Assembly: GCA_963724405.1 (NCBI GenBank)
Contig: CAVRUQ010000012.1
Span: 939,516 to 1,003,515 of the forward strand
Reading direction: 5' to 3'
DNA from: CAVQBJ01 sp963724405
Lineage (GTDB): Bacteria > Actinomycetota > Thermoleophilia > Solirubrobacterales > Solirubrobacteraceae
Length of the DNA stretch: 64,000 nt
The notes beneath the pieces are model-generated. The model was not told where the DNA came from. It did not search any database and saw only the letters and a list, made by a program, of their open reading frames with translations. Numbering within the stretch: the stretch's first letter is position 1; every line of letters starts with the position of its first letter. Position numbers and translations under genes: made by a program. Positions 55,501 through 61,529 of this stretch are shown here, piece by piece.

Positions 55501-56865
55501 CCCGTTCCCACCCGCGTTGCTGGCCGTCACGACCACCTTCAGCGTCTTGCCGACCTGCGCGCTGACCAAGCGGTACGTCGACGCCGTCGCGCCCGAAATG
55601 CTCGCGCAGCTGCCACCCGAGGTGTTGCAGGCTTCCCACTGATACGTGTAGGTCAGCGGCGGGGTGCCCGTCCACGTCCCCGTGCTCGCCGACAAGAACT
55701 GGCCTTCCTTCGCCGACCCGGTGATCGTCGGGACGGCCGTGTTCGCCGGCGCCAGCGGTGCGACCGTCCCGGTCGGCGCCGACGTAGCCGAGCCCGACCC
55801 CGCACTGTTCGAAGCGGTCACCCCGACCTCGACCGTGGACCCGACATCCCCGGGACCCAGCGCCAGGGTCGAGTTGGTTGCCGACGTGATCACCGAGCAA
55901 CTCCCCCCGGAGGTGTTGCACAGATTCCACTGATACCCATACGTGATGGGCGCCACCCCGGTCCACGTGCCGGTCGCCGCGGTCAACTTCTGTCCATCCT
56001 TCGCCGTCCCGGCGATCGTCGGCAGCGCGCTGTTGACCGGGAACTCCCCGGCGTTGTAGTGCGCCAGCACCTGCGCCGCCGAGAGCGCCTTCGCGTAGAA
56101 CGCCACGTTGCTCACGCTCCCGTTGAACAACGGATCCGTGGACACCTGCGACTTGCCGATCCAATCGTTCGAGGTCGCACCCAGCGACGACGGCGTCAAC
56201 GTCACCCCGGTGCTCTGCCCCACCTGCTTCCCGTTCAAATACAGCGTCAGCACGCCGGCGCTGGTCTCGGTTACCGCGACGTACTCCCAGACCTTCGAGG
56301 CCAGCTCCGGCGCCGTGACCAGTGCCGCGGTACCCGTCGTCGGACGGATCTCAAACGTCAACGGATGGTTCGTCGCCGACGACGCCGGCGTCAACGACAA
56401 CCAATTCGTCGTGCTCGACCCAAAATCGAACACCGGTTGCTGAAACGACGACCCGCCCGTCCAATCCACCCACGCCTCCGCGCTGAACGCCGTCGCGCCC
56501 GCCAACGGACTGGACGCCAACGACCCGAACGCGCTCCCCGCGAACGCACCCGAATGACTCCCCGTAAACGGGCCCGTCCCACCCAACGTGATCTTCGAGT
56601 TCGTCGCGGTCAGCGACCCGGCCGAATCCGCCAGCGTCGTCGAGCCCGCCACGTCATCAAAGCGATACTGATGCACCGGGCCATCCGCCGCCACCGTGCT
56701 CTCATACGTCGCATACGGCTGCACCGAACCCGCACCACCAGCCACCGCCACCACCAACACGATGACCAAGCCAGCCAACAGCACGGCAGCCCACGCGGTA
56801 CGGCGGCGACCAGCACGAAGCCGACCCTCGCCGCGCGTACGCGCGGCACCACGCCAACCGTCCAT
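43504..56865 (-). CDS. Giant repeat surface protein with C-terminal AHH nuclease domain (polymorphic toxin-like)
   Basis: The 4453-residue protein has an N-terminal signal anchor (AAVLLAGLVIVLVVAVAGG, residues about 24-45) and a LamG/concanavalin-like domain (about 50-270, AFSAEAWVDWTG, LTLYLNGKQVG). About 36 Ig-like repeats of about 98 residues (about 276-3840) follow, each with a YQW..C and following Cys; one near 46.4 kb has lost both. A PD40/TolB-like region comes next (about 3850-4050, QPTWGPDGTTITYT). The last 130 residues carry the AHH nuclease signature: WDAHHVIPV (His 4334-4335), then FAPNSLYNGLYLRS and YHPDTFYADYLAYVNQW. AHH domains are HNH/EndoVII-like and are known toxin tips of RHS and related proteins. 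The ATG follows TTTAGGGGG. The delivery route is unknown. Confidence 0.85.
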   Translation of the reverse strand: MDGWRGAARTRGEGRLRAGRRRTAWAAVLLAGLVIVLVVAVAGGAGSVQPYATYESTVAADGPVHQYRFDDVAGSTTLADSAGSLTATNSKITLGGTGPFTGSHSGAFAGSAFGSLASSPLAGATAFSAEAWVDWTGGSSFQQPVFDFGSSTTNWLSLTPASSATNHPLTFEIRPTTGTAALVTAPELASKVWEYVAVTETSAGVLTLYLNGKQVGQSTGVTLTPSSLGATSNDWIGKSQVSTDPLFNGSVSNVAFYAKALSAAQVLAHYNAGEFPVNSALPTIAGTAKDGQKLTAATGTWTGVAPITYGYQWNLCNTSGGSCSVITSATNSTLALGPGDVGSTVEVGVTASNSAGSGSATSAPTGTVAPLAPANTAVPTITGSAKEGQFLSASTGTWTGTPPLTYTYQWEACNTSGGSCASISGATASTYRLVSAQVGKTLKVVVTASNAGGNGSATSAATATVTTGAPVNTALPVISGTAKDGQVLTSSSGTWAGTATITYTYQWQTCNSTGGSCANISGATGANYTVLSGNVGNTLQVIVTAKNSVGSATATSARTPVVVAAAPTNTVLPAITGTAQAGQSLSASTGTWTGTPPITYAYQWQRCNTSGATCANVSGATSSTYALGSGDVGSTIRAVVSATNAAGTTPASSAATATVSAVAPSNTALPVIAGTAKDGQTLSASTGSWSGTAPLTYTYQWESCNSTGASCSNITGATSASYTVASGNVGATLRVVVTATNPAGSAPASSAATGVVAAAVPVNTVLPAISGTTTDGQTLTASTGSWSGTPTITYAYQWQSCNSSGSGCTNAPGATSNSYALHASDVGSTLRVIVTATNAAGAASATSAASAVIAPLAPSNTALPQIAGTATDGQTLTAATGSWSGTPPLTYAYQWQSCTSVGAACTNDAGQTSSTYTLSPSDVATTLRVIVTATNAAGASSATSAVTSVVAARPPANTGLPAISGTPTDGQTLSASAGTWSGTPPLTYTYQWESCNASGAGCANITGATGSSYLLVWGNVGATIRVVVTATNAAGSASGTSAATGVTAAAEPSNTALPVISGNATDGQTLSASTGSWAGTPTITYTYQWQSCDSSGASCVNVSGATSNSYTLQPSDVGTTLRVIVTASNTAGSAAATSLVSGVVVALAPANTALPSASGVATDGQTLTAQRGTWSGTPTLTYSYQWQSCDGSGHNCTSIAGATSSTYTLGATDVGDTVRVVITASNAAGSSSATSPVTSVVAAAAPANTSAPAIAGVAQDGQTLTASTGTWTGTAPLSYAYQWQSCNGTGDGCSNIAGATSSTFAVAPANVGSTLRVIVTASNAAGPAAAPSAATPVVAALAPTNTTAPSITGTPQDGDTLTASAGSWDGTPPLSYSYQWQSCTSSGTSCASVPGQTGATYLLGPGDVGTTLRVVLTATNAAGSTSSSSSTTTVVTAVAPAISTPPTISGAAVDGQTLTASAGTWTGTGPLSYSYQWESCESAGTNCANISGATSSTYTLGPGDVGKTLLVAVTASNAAGAATASSNATGVIGGIAPANTTPPAVSGLAQDGQTLTASTGSWTGSAPLSYAYQWEDCDASGTGCVAIAGATSSSYTLGDTDVGHTVAVIVTASNASGSVSQGSAPTAIVAGLSPSNSVPPAISGTAQDGETLTASTGSWSGAAPLSYSYQWQDCTADGLCSDIPGATGSTYQLADSDVGLTVAVVVTASNDLGSVSASSAVTASVSGQPPGNSAAPVISGTTQDGQSLSVSTGSWSGHQPITYGYQWERCDAAGANCATVSGAVLAAYTLSSTDIGDTLRVVVTATNDVASTSVTSGPSGVVAGVPLANTGAPTISGAPVVGRSLSASAGIWSGSTPTFAYQWESCDPLGVTCAAIAGATAQTYTPTNADIGDTLSVAVTATNAVGSLSAVSYASATVAAAELVTPPTSSIPPSALGTAQAGGTLYATSGAWSTTVPLTYTYQWLSCDAQGQSCVPITGAVAESYQPTAGDVGNTLAVTVTATNAAGSASATSPATPVVTEAAPVNQLPPAISGVAQVGDAVSATTGTWVSQGQLSFAYQWEDCDLTATTCVAIPGATGPSYTVQGSDGASTLAVIVTASNGSGSSSATASMGASVLGGSADGPVLQQAPSVTGAALDDQTLSADPGSWASTGTIAYTYQWESCDATGNNCTPLSGQTNQTYTTGDADVGTTLVVVVTATDPSGTSEAVSGPSAVIAPTPPALVSGPTILGTAQAGQPLGVETGSWTGTNLGYAVQWQSCDANGNNCSNIAGATDVSYTPSASDIGRTVVAVITASNTVASVNATTPPSAVIAPAATVSETTPPSITGTPQDGQTLTANPGTWAGSGPISYTYQWESCDALGETCAPIDGATGQTYVPKDSDVATTLAVDVTATDANGSLSATATATQPIAPTSAPTISSPPTISGGAQAGSTLTADPGSWAGADASSYTYQWDTCDPTGSVCAPIGGATNNTYTPAPADVGATLLVVVTATNQSGTSSAYSAAVGPVGSADLTNSAIPTISGTAQQGQTLTASTGTWTAPATPQYAYEWQRCDTHGQSCVSIVSGQGAWNTDPTYTPVAADIGSTLRVEVSATVTSGAQPIATGYAESDPTVVVAPPPSQPVLQHQPVLSGQTTDGQQLSVTAGQWNGTAPITISYQWQDCGGLGTNCQDIPGATNSTYTATDSDVGSILSVVVTATNAVGTATATASTRNPVAAPPATTGQPPTSTAPPSVPASPLDGQTLTAGPGTWSGDGTLADSWQWERCDANATNCSTIADATSNTYTVSDADLGSTLAVTDTVSSQWGTAAATSGASGVVAGGPPALPAPGSGLSVTGGTVPGALLSLQGSGANGEGPISTAYQWQDCDASGQQCSDIPGATGSTYSVSETDVGDTITAEVTYTNQFGSTTTEAGTSAVIADAPPAAPAGLMLNEADAQVGDTLTATGWQGSTPMSITYTWTGCAQPGSFCTQLAIGSSYTVQSTDQDTYITVTETATNALGSATQTTPVAQVTSAAAPPTAYSTPVISGVPRDGQTLTASTGSWNGDPTSFSYQWSDCSPRYTGDCAPIAGATGSTYQATSTDDSWDLEVTVTATSAGGSTSDTSPSTRQVAGIAPTISTLPSVTGTVVAGSQLTANPGTWSGNSYPGDTPGPYTYQWELCDSAGNGCSTVAAQTGYYGPGHYTPQASAIGHAVRVAVTTASPIQWAYQNGATAISATALSPPSAPIASPLAPANTAPPTIAGIPQDSGTLTATPGTWSGSPTLTYTYQWEDCDATGANCTPIAGAGVGPSYGPTRQDVGQTIEVVVTATNGAGSASQASSPTSVVQPPPLPTALFAPEIGGSGQLVSGVSNYNPYIGQQLQAEYNFADDPYAYSFQWLDCDPNLTDPITGGPVCVPIPGATARTYTTQPGDFGYDIELTVTASNPAGSTTLTTAPTAAVDDGERIAPPTYQGPAVVGATITAAPAINDETVPVRSSTTYTFSYFSISGQEWVTAQQGANPSFAIPSAAIGGEVEVTTATIIFRADGQPIQVPGYGAPARATAVTPTIGPPPVPVITGTPVVGNPFAADPGIWPGDGTVPLAYQWQDCDVNGAQCTSIYGATGATYTTTATDTGHTIRVVVTAGTGTASATSPSHASPVIQGAGPLLNTAPPTISGQPADLQTLTATPGSWSSSAPVTFAYQWLSCPPDDSGCTAIPDATGSTYTPDVGDVGATLEVQVTATSAGTSTLATSDPTTAVAAAPAPLNAALPTVAILGVPEPGATVVTNGGAWSNIDPLTVDDVRTYQWQQCAADGSGCTDVAGATGASYDLESSDVGDRIRVVVTATNESGSAVAASPLTATVQPNGSASAAQMLVYADGSALYAANTDGTDPQELMDCTTQPSLPAGCHFFHPSISADGRTIAAEIRPGAGHATADIVVMNYDGTGLRIIGPGSQPTWGPDGTTITYTNTMSNGDTQLYTVGAAPGSLPEPLILSAVSSDSAAYSPDGGSLAYVSGGAGAPQAQLMVASADGADPTTIALPGLSAIANPTYSSDGQQIYFTATASSNAPDTNGVYAVNTDGTGLHEVATGSSDTQGLAVVPDPEIVSRTRAVLGYGTDGYGIFPLYGPWHAACVNTDGTPCQPPQTPSGTGDLTVGLLLSNTSTPRPFVPEPGACDVNFDSLSSTPTPEDYAAFVYANSRLTGTVTLQCGTFPSNADTATVSTTVTMQFRTDAGKFQDYGSSVTLAGLVTTFELGEVTAMCAPPTDGPRPYRLHAQIKIKAPGYPSHTDNVYGEQMADGYCPSTKDRRASEWAGWQYLSHTNPRNQYRELKSSPNAILRRVMGNPYTKTPGAWDAHHVIPVNASATSASAEDAFLCHFAPNSLYNGLYLRSTLAKEGTSVFDGLTPEQQNISYHPDTFYADYLAYVNQWVARGIAPDRSCISPDLFEFVIIDQIRQPLFLGDLFTPFGPLHDKTG
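45345..56040 (-). repeat. About 36 tandem Ig-like repeat units of about 295 bp
   Basis: Counting the YQW..C motif gives 35 canonical units plus one divergent unit. Typical unit: NTALPVISGTAKDGQTLSAS, TGSWSGT, YTYQWESC, TSSTYTLGPGDVG, TLRVVVTATNAAGSA. The first 16 or so units (51.5-56 kb) are very alike, the later ones more varied in length and in the second Cys position. This stretch is coding, not CRISPR. Confidence 0.9.
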
Positions 56866-57125
56866 GCCGGCCCCCTAAACGCTCGCCATCCTGGCTGCGC
56901 CACCGGCCCCCCCGGCAACACCCACAGCCCGTGTGGCGCGGAGTTGTATCAAACGCTCAGACGCTCGTGCACAAACAATTGCAATGGTCCAAGCGCCGTA
57001 CCACAGCCCGGCTAATCGTTCCCGGCCCAACGCCCCTCTCAGATTCTCGGGACATACTCGCGACATCCTCGTCCGCCGCCCGCTGCCCCACGCGCAAGAA
57101 GCGGGCGAAGAGCAGGGCTCTCCAG

Positions 57126-57167
57126 TGGGCCGCGCGGGAATCCCGGCGTCAACCTTGGGCTCTAGGA
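57126..57167 (-). repeat. tRNA 3'-end remnant, copy 4 (very degenerate)
   Basis: TGGGCCGCGCGGGAATC followed by CCGGCGTCAACCTTGGGCTC aligns with the intact copies (TGGGCCGTGTAGGAATCG, CCTACAACCTTGGGCTT) over about 40 bases with several substitutions. It lies 150 bases left of copy 5. It lacks the conserved arm. Confidence 0.6.
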
Positions 57168-57316
57168 ACCCCGGACACGCGTGGCTCGAGCGTCGGCCGC
57201 CAACGCTCGACCGCGCAAGCGACCGTCGGCAGCGTGGCGGCAGCGGCGCACGAACGGCTCAACCGAGCCAAGAAGGCGGCGCCGACCACCCGCCTGCGGA
57301 TCTCGGTACCAACCGA

Positions 57317-57467
57317 ATGGGCCGTGTAGGAATCGAACCTACAACCTTGGGCTTAAGAGGCGTGTCGAAACGGGCATTCTTGGCTCTGGTAAGCGGATCT
57401 GGGGCGCCTGACATGCGCTCAGATGGTCTCAGAACTGCGGAGTTCGGGACATGATTCGGGACACGGT
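57317..57467 (-). repeat. tRNA-Lys(CTT)-like 3' end plus conserved arm, copy 5
   Basis: Same structure as copies 2 and 3: a perfect T arm GTAGG-TTCGATT-CCTAC, acceptor strand ACGGCCCA, anticodon-loop bases CTCTTAA, then an arm of about 110 bases ending near GGGACATGATTCGGGACACG. It marks the boundary between the toxin segment and the last segment of the window. Confidence 0.82.
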
Positions 57468-57638
57468 CTAGTGGGTCCCTTCCCAGCCGCACGGTGGATA
57501 GAGCCCATGGGTGACCACTCGGACGAGACGACGCGAGGCTCGTCGTCAGAACGCAACACCGCGGTGCTGACGAAATATCGGCGCGGCTGACGCACGAGGT
57601 TTTCATCTCGCGCCAGAACATGCCGATAAGGCCCGAAT

Positions 57639-59597
57639 ATGAGGGGGCCCTTGAGCAGCGATGACGCTTGCCCGCGCCGGCTGCGGCCTGCGTGGCACGA
57701 GAGCTCATCCGCGTCGTCACGCACCAGATGGATGGGCGTCTGCGCCGCGGGCGTAGCGTTGCTGCTTGGACACGTCGGTACGGCGAACGCGGTGCAGGGT
57801 ATGTCAGCGCCCGCCCTCATCACCTCGAATGCGCTCGCCGACTGCACCACGCTCGCCGGTGACGCGATCTCCTGGTCGGAGGACCTGAATCCCCAGGCCA
57901 ATACACCGAACCTGGTCGCGGCCGTCGTCGCCGACGACGGCATCAACGGGCCGTCGCATGCCACCGAACTCGGCCCGTCCACGGGCACGGCGGGCTGCCC
58001 GGTTCTCGCCGGCGCGGGGATAAATGTCCTCGCCGCAGCCGACGTGCCGCCGGCCACCTCAGACCCGGTCCGGCTCACGACCGGCACCGGGGGCCTGTGG
58101 ATCGGGGCTCCTGGCGCGCCGGCCACGCATCTGGCCGATGACGCGACGCGACCGGCCGTGAGCGTCGCTCCCGACGGATCCGCAGTGGTGGCCTGGCTGG
58201 CCGCGCAGAACAAGAGCGTCACCGATCCCACCTACTCGCTCTACGCGGCCCGGCGGGTCGCAACCGGCCCGTTCGGCGCTCCGCAGGCCGTCGCCGGGCC
58301 AGACGAACAGGACCCCGGAGCAACACAGGAGCTCGGCACACCCTTCATCGTGGCACCCGTCGCCGCCATCGATGACCAGGACGAATCCACCGTCGCGTGG
58401 GCGCCCGACGAGGCCCTCACCGGCACCGGATCCATCGTCCAGGCCGACAGCGCGGCCGCCAACGATCCCTTCGGCCCACCACAAGACGTGTTCGCGCCCA
58501 CCGGGGAGGGCAACGGAGCAGACCTCGACCAACTGCTGCTCGCGGGCAACGGGTCCGGCCAATACCTGCTCACGTACGCCGACGAGGCCCTCGGCGGCGA
58601 GGGAGGCATCGGCCTGGCCGAGCGACCGGATGCCGGAGCGGCGTTTGCGCAGGCCGCCGACCCCAGCGGGATGAGCATCCCGTCCGACAACTCGTACCCC
58701 TACGTCTTCGGCCTCGGCGACGACGCGCAGGGAAACGGCTATGAGCTCCTTGACCCCTCCCGGTCGGGCAACCTCGACGAGGACCTTGCCGTATACCGCC
58801 GCGCCCCGAACGGAACGTTCGGCCCCGCCGAGTACCTGCAGGACCAGGCCCACAACCAGCTGCAGTCGGTCGGCTCGGCCGCGCTCGCCGTCCGCCCGGA
58901 CGGCACCGCCGCCGTGATCTGGATCCGAAACTCCCTCGGACCCGGCGGCGCCCTCCTCTCCCAGGTGATGCTCGTCACCGCGCCGCCCGGCAAACCGTTC
59001 GGCAAACCCGTCGCCCTCACCGGGTACGGCGTCGTCGCCCAGGGCGCAACTGTCGGCTTCGATTCACAGGGGCGCCTGCGGACCGCCTGGACCGTCAGCG
59101 GGTACTTCGGCAGCGGCGGCGGATACCTCTACAGCTCCATCGCCGACCCCGCCGCCTCCGCCCCCGTGACACATGCCCCGCTGCGCATCTCGATCGCGGC
59201 CGACCCGCGCCAATCAAGCTCGGACACGGTCGCCTTCACCGTCAGAGACAACCAGCCGTGCTTCGTACGCGTCCAGGCCATCATCGAAGGCGGAGGTTAC
59301 GCCGACGTCAATGGCCACTGGGTGGTCAACGACGGCCAAGCCGACCCCACCGCGCTCGCCGCGGTCCCCGGCCTGACCCCCTTCATTCCCGACTCGAGCG
59401 CCGGGTACGTCCCCGCCAACCACCCAGTCCGCAGCAGCATCACGCTCACCGACGACCTCGCGAACATCGAGAACGGGTCGGCCCCCGCCAAGCCCTACCA
59501 CGTCCGGCTCATCGCCTACGCCTCGACCACCGCGCCGGTGAGCGCCGTCGCCGCGACCACCGTCACGCTCACGCCGCCTGCCGCCCCGCGACACTAA
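57639..59597 (+). CDS. Secreted protein of unknown function (beta-propeller-like)
   Basis: The 652-residue protein has a signal peptide after an extended N terminus (MGVCAAGVALLLGHVGTANA; cleavage near residue 51). The body has loose repeats of the type RPAVSVAPDGSAVVAWLA, DESTVAWAPD, AALAVRPDGTAAVIWIRN, and GRLRTAWTVSGYF, suggesting beta-propeller blades. The final 150 residues form another beta domain with one Cys. A TTG start four codons after 57639 is an alternative. It follows the fifth tRNA-end repeat. No enzyme motif is recognised. It may be a surface or exported partner of the other large proteins of the islands. Confidence 0.75.
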   Translation: MRGPLSSDDACPRRLRPAWHESSSASSRTRWMGVCAAGVALLLGHVGTANAVQGMSAPALITSNALADCTTLAGDAISWSEDLNPQANTPNLVAAVVADDGINGPSHATELGPSTGTAGCPVLAGAGINVLAAADVPPATSDPVRLTTGTGGLWIGAPGAPATHLADDATRPAVSVAPDGSAVVAWLAAQNKSVTDPTYSLYAARRVATGPFGAPQAVAGPDEQDPGATQELGTPFIVAPVAAIDDQDESTVAWAPDEALTGTGSIVQADSAAANDPFGPPQDVFAPTGEGNGADLDQLLLAGNGSGQYLLTYADEALGGEGGIGLAERPDAGAAFAQAADPSGMSIPSDNSYPYVFGLGDDAQGNGYELLDPSRSGNLDEDLAVYRRAPNGTFGPAEYLQDQAHNQLQSVGSAALAVRPDGTAAVIWIRNSLGPGGALLSQVMLVTAPPGKPFGKPVALTGYGVVAQGATVGFDSQGRLRTAWTVSGYFGSGGGYLYSSIADPAASAPVTHAPLRISIAADPRQSSSDTVAFTVRDNQPCFVRVQAIIEGGGYADVNGHWVVNDGQADPTALAAVPGLTPFIPDSSAGYVPANHPVRSSITLTDDLANIENGSAPAKPYHVRLIAYASTTAPVSAVAATTVTLTPPAAPRH

Positions 59598-59689
59598 GAG
59601 GCGCCGACCCACTCCGCGACAGTCTCGTAGAGGACGCACATCTCAGCGAGCCCGTCACGGCTGTTCGCGGCGAAGTCCCATCGTGCGCG

Positions 59690-60037
59690 TCCGCGATCGG
59701 CCTGGTCGACGCGATCCCGCCGGTGCGTGGGCGCCGTGGGCGCCACAAACGCCGACCCAAACGGCTGCTCGCCGACCGCGCGTACTGGTCGAGAGCTCAT
59801 CACCGCGAGCTGCGCGCCCGGCGCATCACACCGAAAATCGACGCGCCCAAGACCCCGCACGGATCAGGGTTGGGCAAGGAACCCTGGGTGGTCGAGAGCT
59901 CGATCTCCTGGCTTCATCAGCACCGCCGGCTGCGGGTGCGCTGGGAACGCCGTGACGAGATCCATCGGGCGTTCCTGTCGATCGCCCGCAGCTTGATCTG
60001 CTTCAAGCAGCCCGCCGCGAACGCTCGGGCCTGCTGA
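59690..60037 (+). pseudogene. IS5-family transposase remnant (C-terminal part)
   Basis: The translation LVDAIPPVRGRRGRHKRRPKRLLADRAY is the region around the second catalytic Asp of IS5-type DDE transposases, and WVVESSISWLHQHRRLRVRWERRDEIHRAFLSIARSLICF holds the catalytic Glu. The N-terminal half with the first Asp is missing, and no ATG fits. No terminal inverted repeats were seen. It shows past insertion in this accessory region. Confidence 0.8.
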
Positions 60038-60069
60038 ACTGGAGCCCGTAAACGGCACGGGAGGCGGCG

Positions 60070-60281
60070 ATGGAAGTCCTTGACGCCCAGCACGGGCACC
60101 TCGACCTGCGCGTCACCACGAACGAAGCGCTGCTGCTGACCAACGCGCTCAACGAAGTCTGCAACGGCATCCACATCGACGACCGCGAGTTCTCAACTCG
60201 CCTCGGCATCGACCGAGAAGGGCACGCACTCTCCTGCGACAGATCCACACCGCCATCGACGACCGGCCACAGGAGGCCTAA
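60070..60281 (+). pseudogene. Small hypothetical protein, frameshifted near its 3' end
   Basis: The ATG opens MEVLDAQHGHLDLRVTTNEA, LLLTNALNEVCNGIHIDDREFSTRLGIDR. After about 60220 the original frame turns into an unlikely Pro/Arg-rich tail. A shift by one base instead gives ARTLLRQIHTAIDDRPQEA and a stop (TAA at 60279-60281), which looks like a natural C-terminal helix. A one-base indel has probably broken the gene. It resembles small uncharacterised proteins with an NEVCNG...EFSTRLG core. A role is not known; its setting suggests an orphan immunity gene. Confidence 0.6.
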
Positions 60282-60381
60282 CACATTTCGCTAGACGGCC
60301 TTAGGCCGGGAGGCGTGCCAGACTCGGAACGCAGACCAAGCCCATGCCGCAACCAAGCCGCCAGGATCAAGAGCGGATGCC

Positions 60382-60888
60382 TTATGGCACCTCTTCCGGC
60401 AGCGGGGCGCGCGCCCGCGCCCTGACTCGTTCCGAGCTCGCTCCGATCGCAGCGTAGCTGCGCCGCGCCTCGCGCCAGCTCTGCCGGTTCGCCCCCACCG
60501 GGTAATCGATGTCGTCGAACTGCGGTTGATCGTCTTCCCACCGGCATACCTCGCAGTACACCCAAGATCCTGGGGGAGCATCAGCGAGCGTCAGGTAACC
60601 GCAACACGGGCACGGAAACCGCGGCCCGAGCGGCGTCTCCACGGCTCCGATTCGATCCGCGACGTCCAACACCCACCGCGGCGCCGGCTTCTCATCCACC
60701 CGTAGGAGTTCAGCCACGACACGAGGCAAGCTGTGGCCCGATATTGCCGCCTCGCGCGCTTCGACAAACCACACGGTCCACTCGTCGTCCGTACCGTCGT
60801 ACTCCGCTGACACAGCACGTCCGTCGTCAATGCTCGTGGTCTTGAACAGAACCTTGCCACACATCGCTACAGGGCACGACCCCTCCAT
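60382..60888 (-). CDS. CPCC-type cysteine-rich protein
   Basis: The 168-residue protein has an N-terminal domain of about 80 residues (KTTSIDDGRAVSAEYDGTDDEWTVWFVEAREAA) and a C-terminal Cys_rich_CPCC segment: FPCPCCGYLTLADAPPGSWV, YCEVCRWEDDQPQFDD, and RQSWREARRSYAAIGA. Four Cys residues in PCPCC and C..C spacing probably bind zinc. CPCC proteins are often encoded near toxin genes. Translation may begin at the first ATG or at the second (MCGKVLF). The N-terminal domain may be a separate fold that I do not recognise. Confidence 0.8.
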   Translation of the reverse strand: MEGSCPVAMCGKVLFKTTSIDDGRAVSAEYDGTDDEWTVWFVEAREAAISGHSLPRVVAELLRVDEKPAPRWVLDVADRIGAVETPLGPRFPCPCCGYLTLADAPPGSWVYCEVCRWEDDQPQFDDIDYPVGANRQSWREARRSYAAIGASSERVRARARAPLPEEVP

Positions 60889-60957
60889 CTAGTTCACCGT
60901 GTTGTTGTGTTAGCGAGCAACAGTGACGACCACCCGCGCCGCCCCGGCACCCTGCGC

Positions 60958-61374
60958 TTACGGGTATTCCCCGGGCATCAGCTGCAGAGTGAGGGGCCCC
61001 GCATACGCGCCGAGATCCTCCATCCACGGCTCGCCCCCCTCCATGATCGCTACTTCCATCCATCCCGCGAGCCCCGCGACCTCGAGCTCCGCTTCAACGA
61101 AGTCGAAGAAGCGGTGGAGCAACTCGCCCCCTCCCGGCCTAACCCGAGATATCGGTCGTGAGGCATCGTGTTCCAATGCCAATGTGGCCACTCTTGCGGC
61201 GGCGTCCTCGAGCGCCCCGGCCCGCATCCATTGGTCGAGCCCCAGGTAGGGGCCAACATCGTGCGGTCCGTACTCCTCCGCCAGGTCCACGTCGACGAAG
61301 ACCTCGGGAACCGCCGCGGCCAGTGCACGCACAAACCGCTCGCTGTCGTCGTTCATCGCATGTCTGCCCGACAC
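60958..61374 (-). CDS. Hypothetical acidic protein, immunity-like
   Basis: The 138-residue protein is acidic and helical: ERFVRALAAAVPEVFVDVDLAEEYGPHDVGPYLGLDQWMRAG, then LLHRFFDFVEAELEVAGLAGWMEVAIMEGGEPWMEDLGAYAGPLTLQLM. This pattern resembles families of small proteins (DUF7674-like) that occur beside toxin genes; the match is by eye and uncertain. The start may be GTG at 61374 or the ATG six codons later (MNDDSE). It is on the same strand as the CPCC gene and the MafI-like gene, so these may be a single array of immunity-type genes. Confidence 0.6.
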   Translation of the reverse strand: MSGRHAMNDDSERFVRALAAAVPEVFVDVDLAEEYGPHDVGPYLGLDQWMRAGALEDAAARVATLALEHDASRPISRVRPGGGELLHRFFDFVEAELEVAGLAGWMEVAIMEGGEPWMEDLGAYAGPLTLQLMPGEYP

Positions 61375-61529
61375 CGCCCACGCCCCCTGGTCGGGAGTCT
61401 CGTTCTCTCAAGCCGCAGTGCTCCTGCGTTGCCGGTGACGGCACGCTCGCGAGGTTGTTCCGGTGGTTGTGGCACTTACGGCGATCCCGGTGTTGCCGCG
61501 GTGAGGACAGTGGGCGTCGCGTTAAAGGA

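Noticed and set aside
45345..56040. CRISPR-like or satellite repeat array
   Set aside because: The period of about 295 bases is in frame, the translation gives consistent Ig-like domains, and the repeats diverge as protein repeats do.
56866..57010. Promoter of the giant toxin gene (TTGTGC, 17 bases, TGATAC on the minus strand)
   Set aside because: The -10 part matches poorly and GC-rich promoters cannot be called by eye with this little support.
56866..57125. A further gene between the giant toxin gene and the tRNA-end repeats
   Set aside because: Open frames here are Arg/Ala-rich, lack starts with ribosome-binding sites and show no family resemblance. I see only the toxin leader and the repeats.
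57317..57467. An intact tRNA-Lys gene
   Set aside because: None of the five copies has a D arm or the 5' acceptor strand next to the anticodon loop; homology stops in the anticodon loop.
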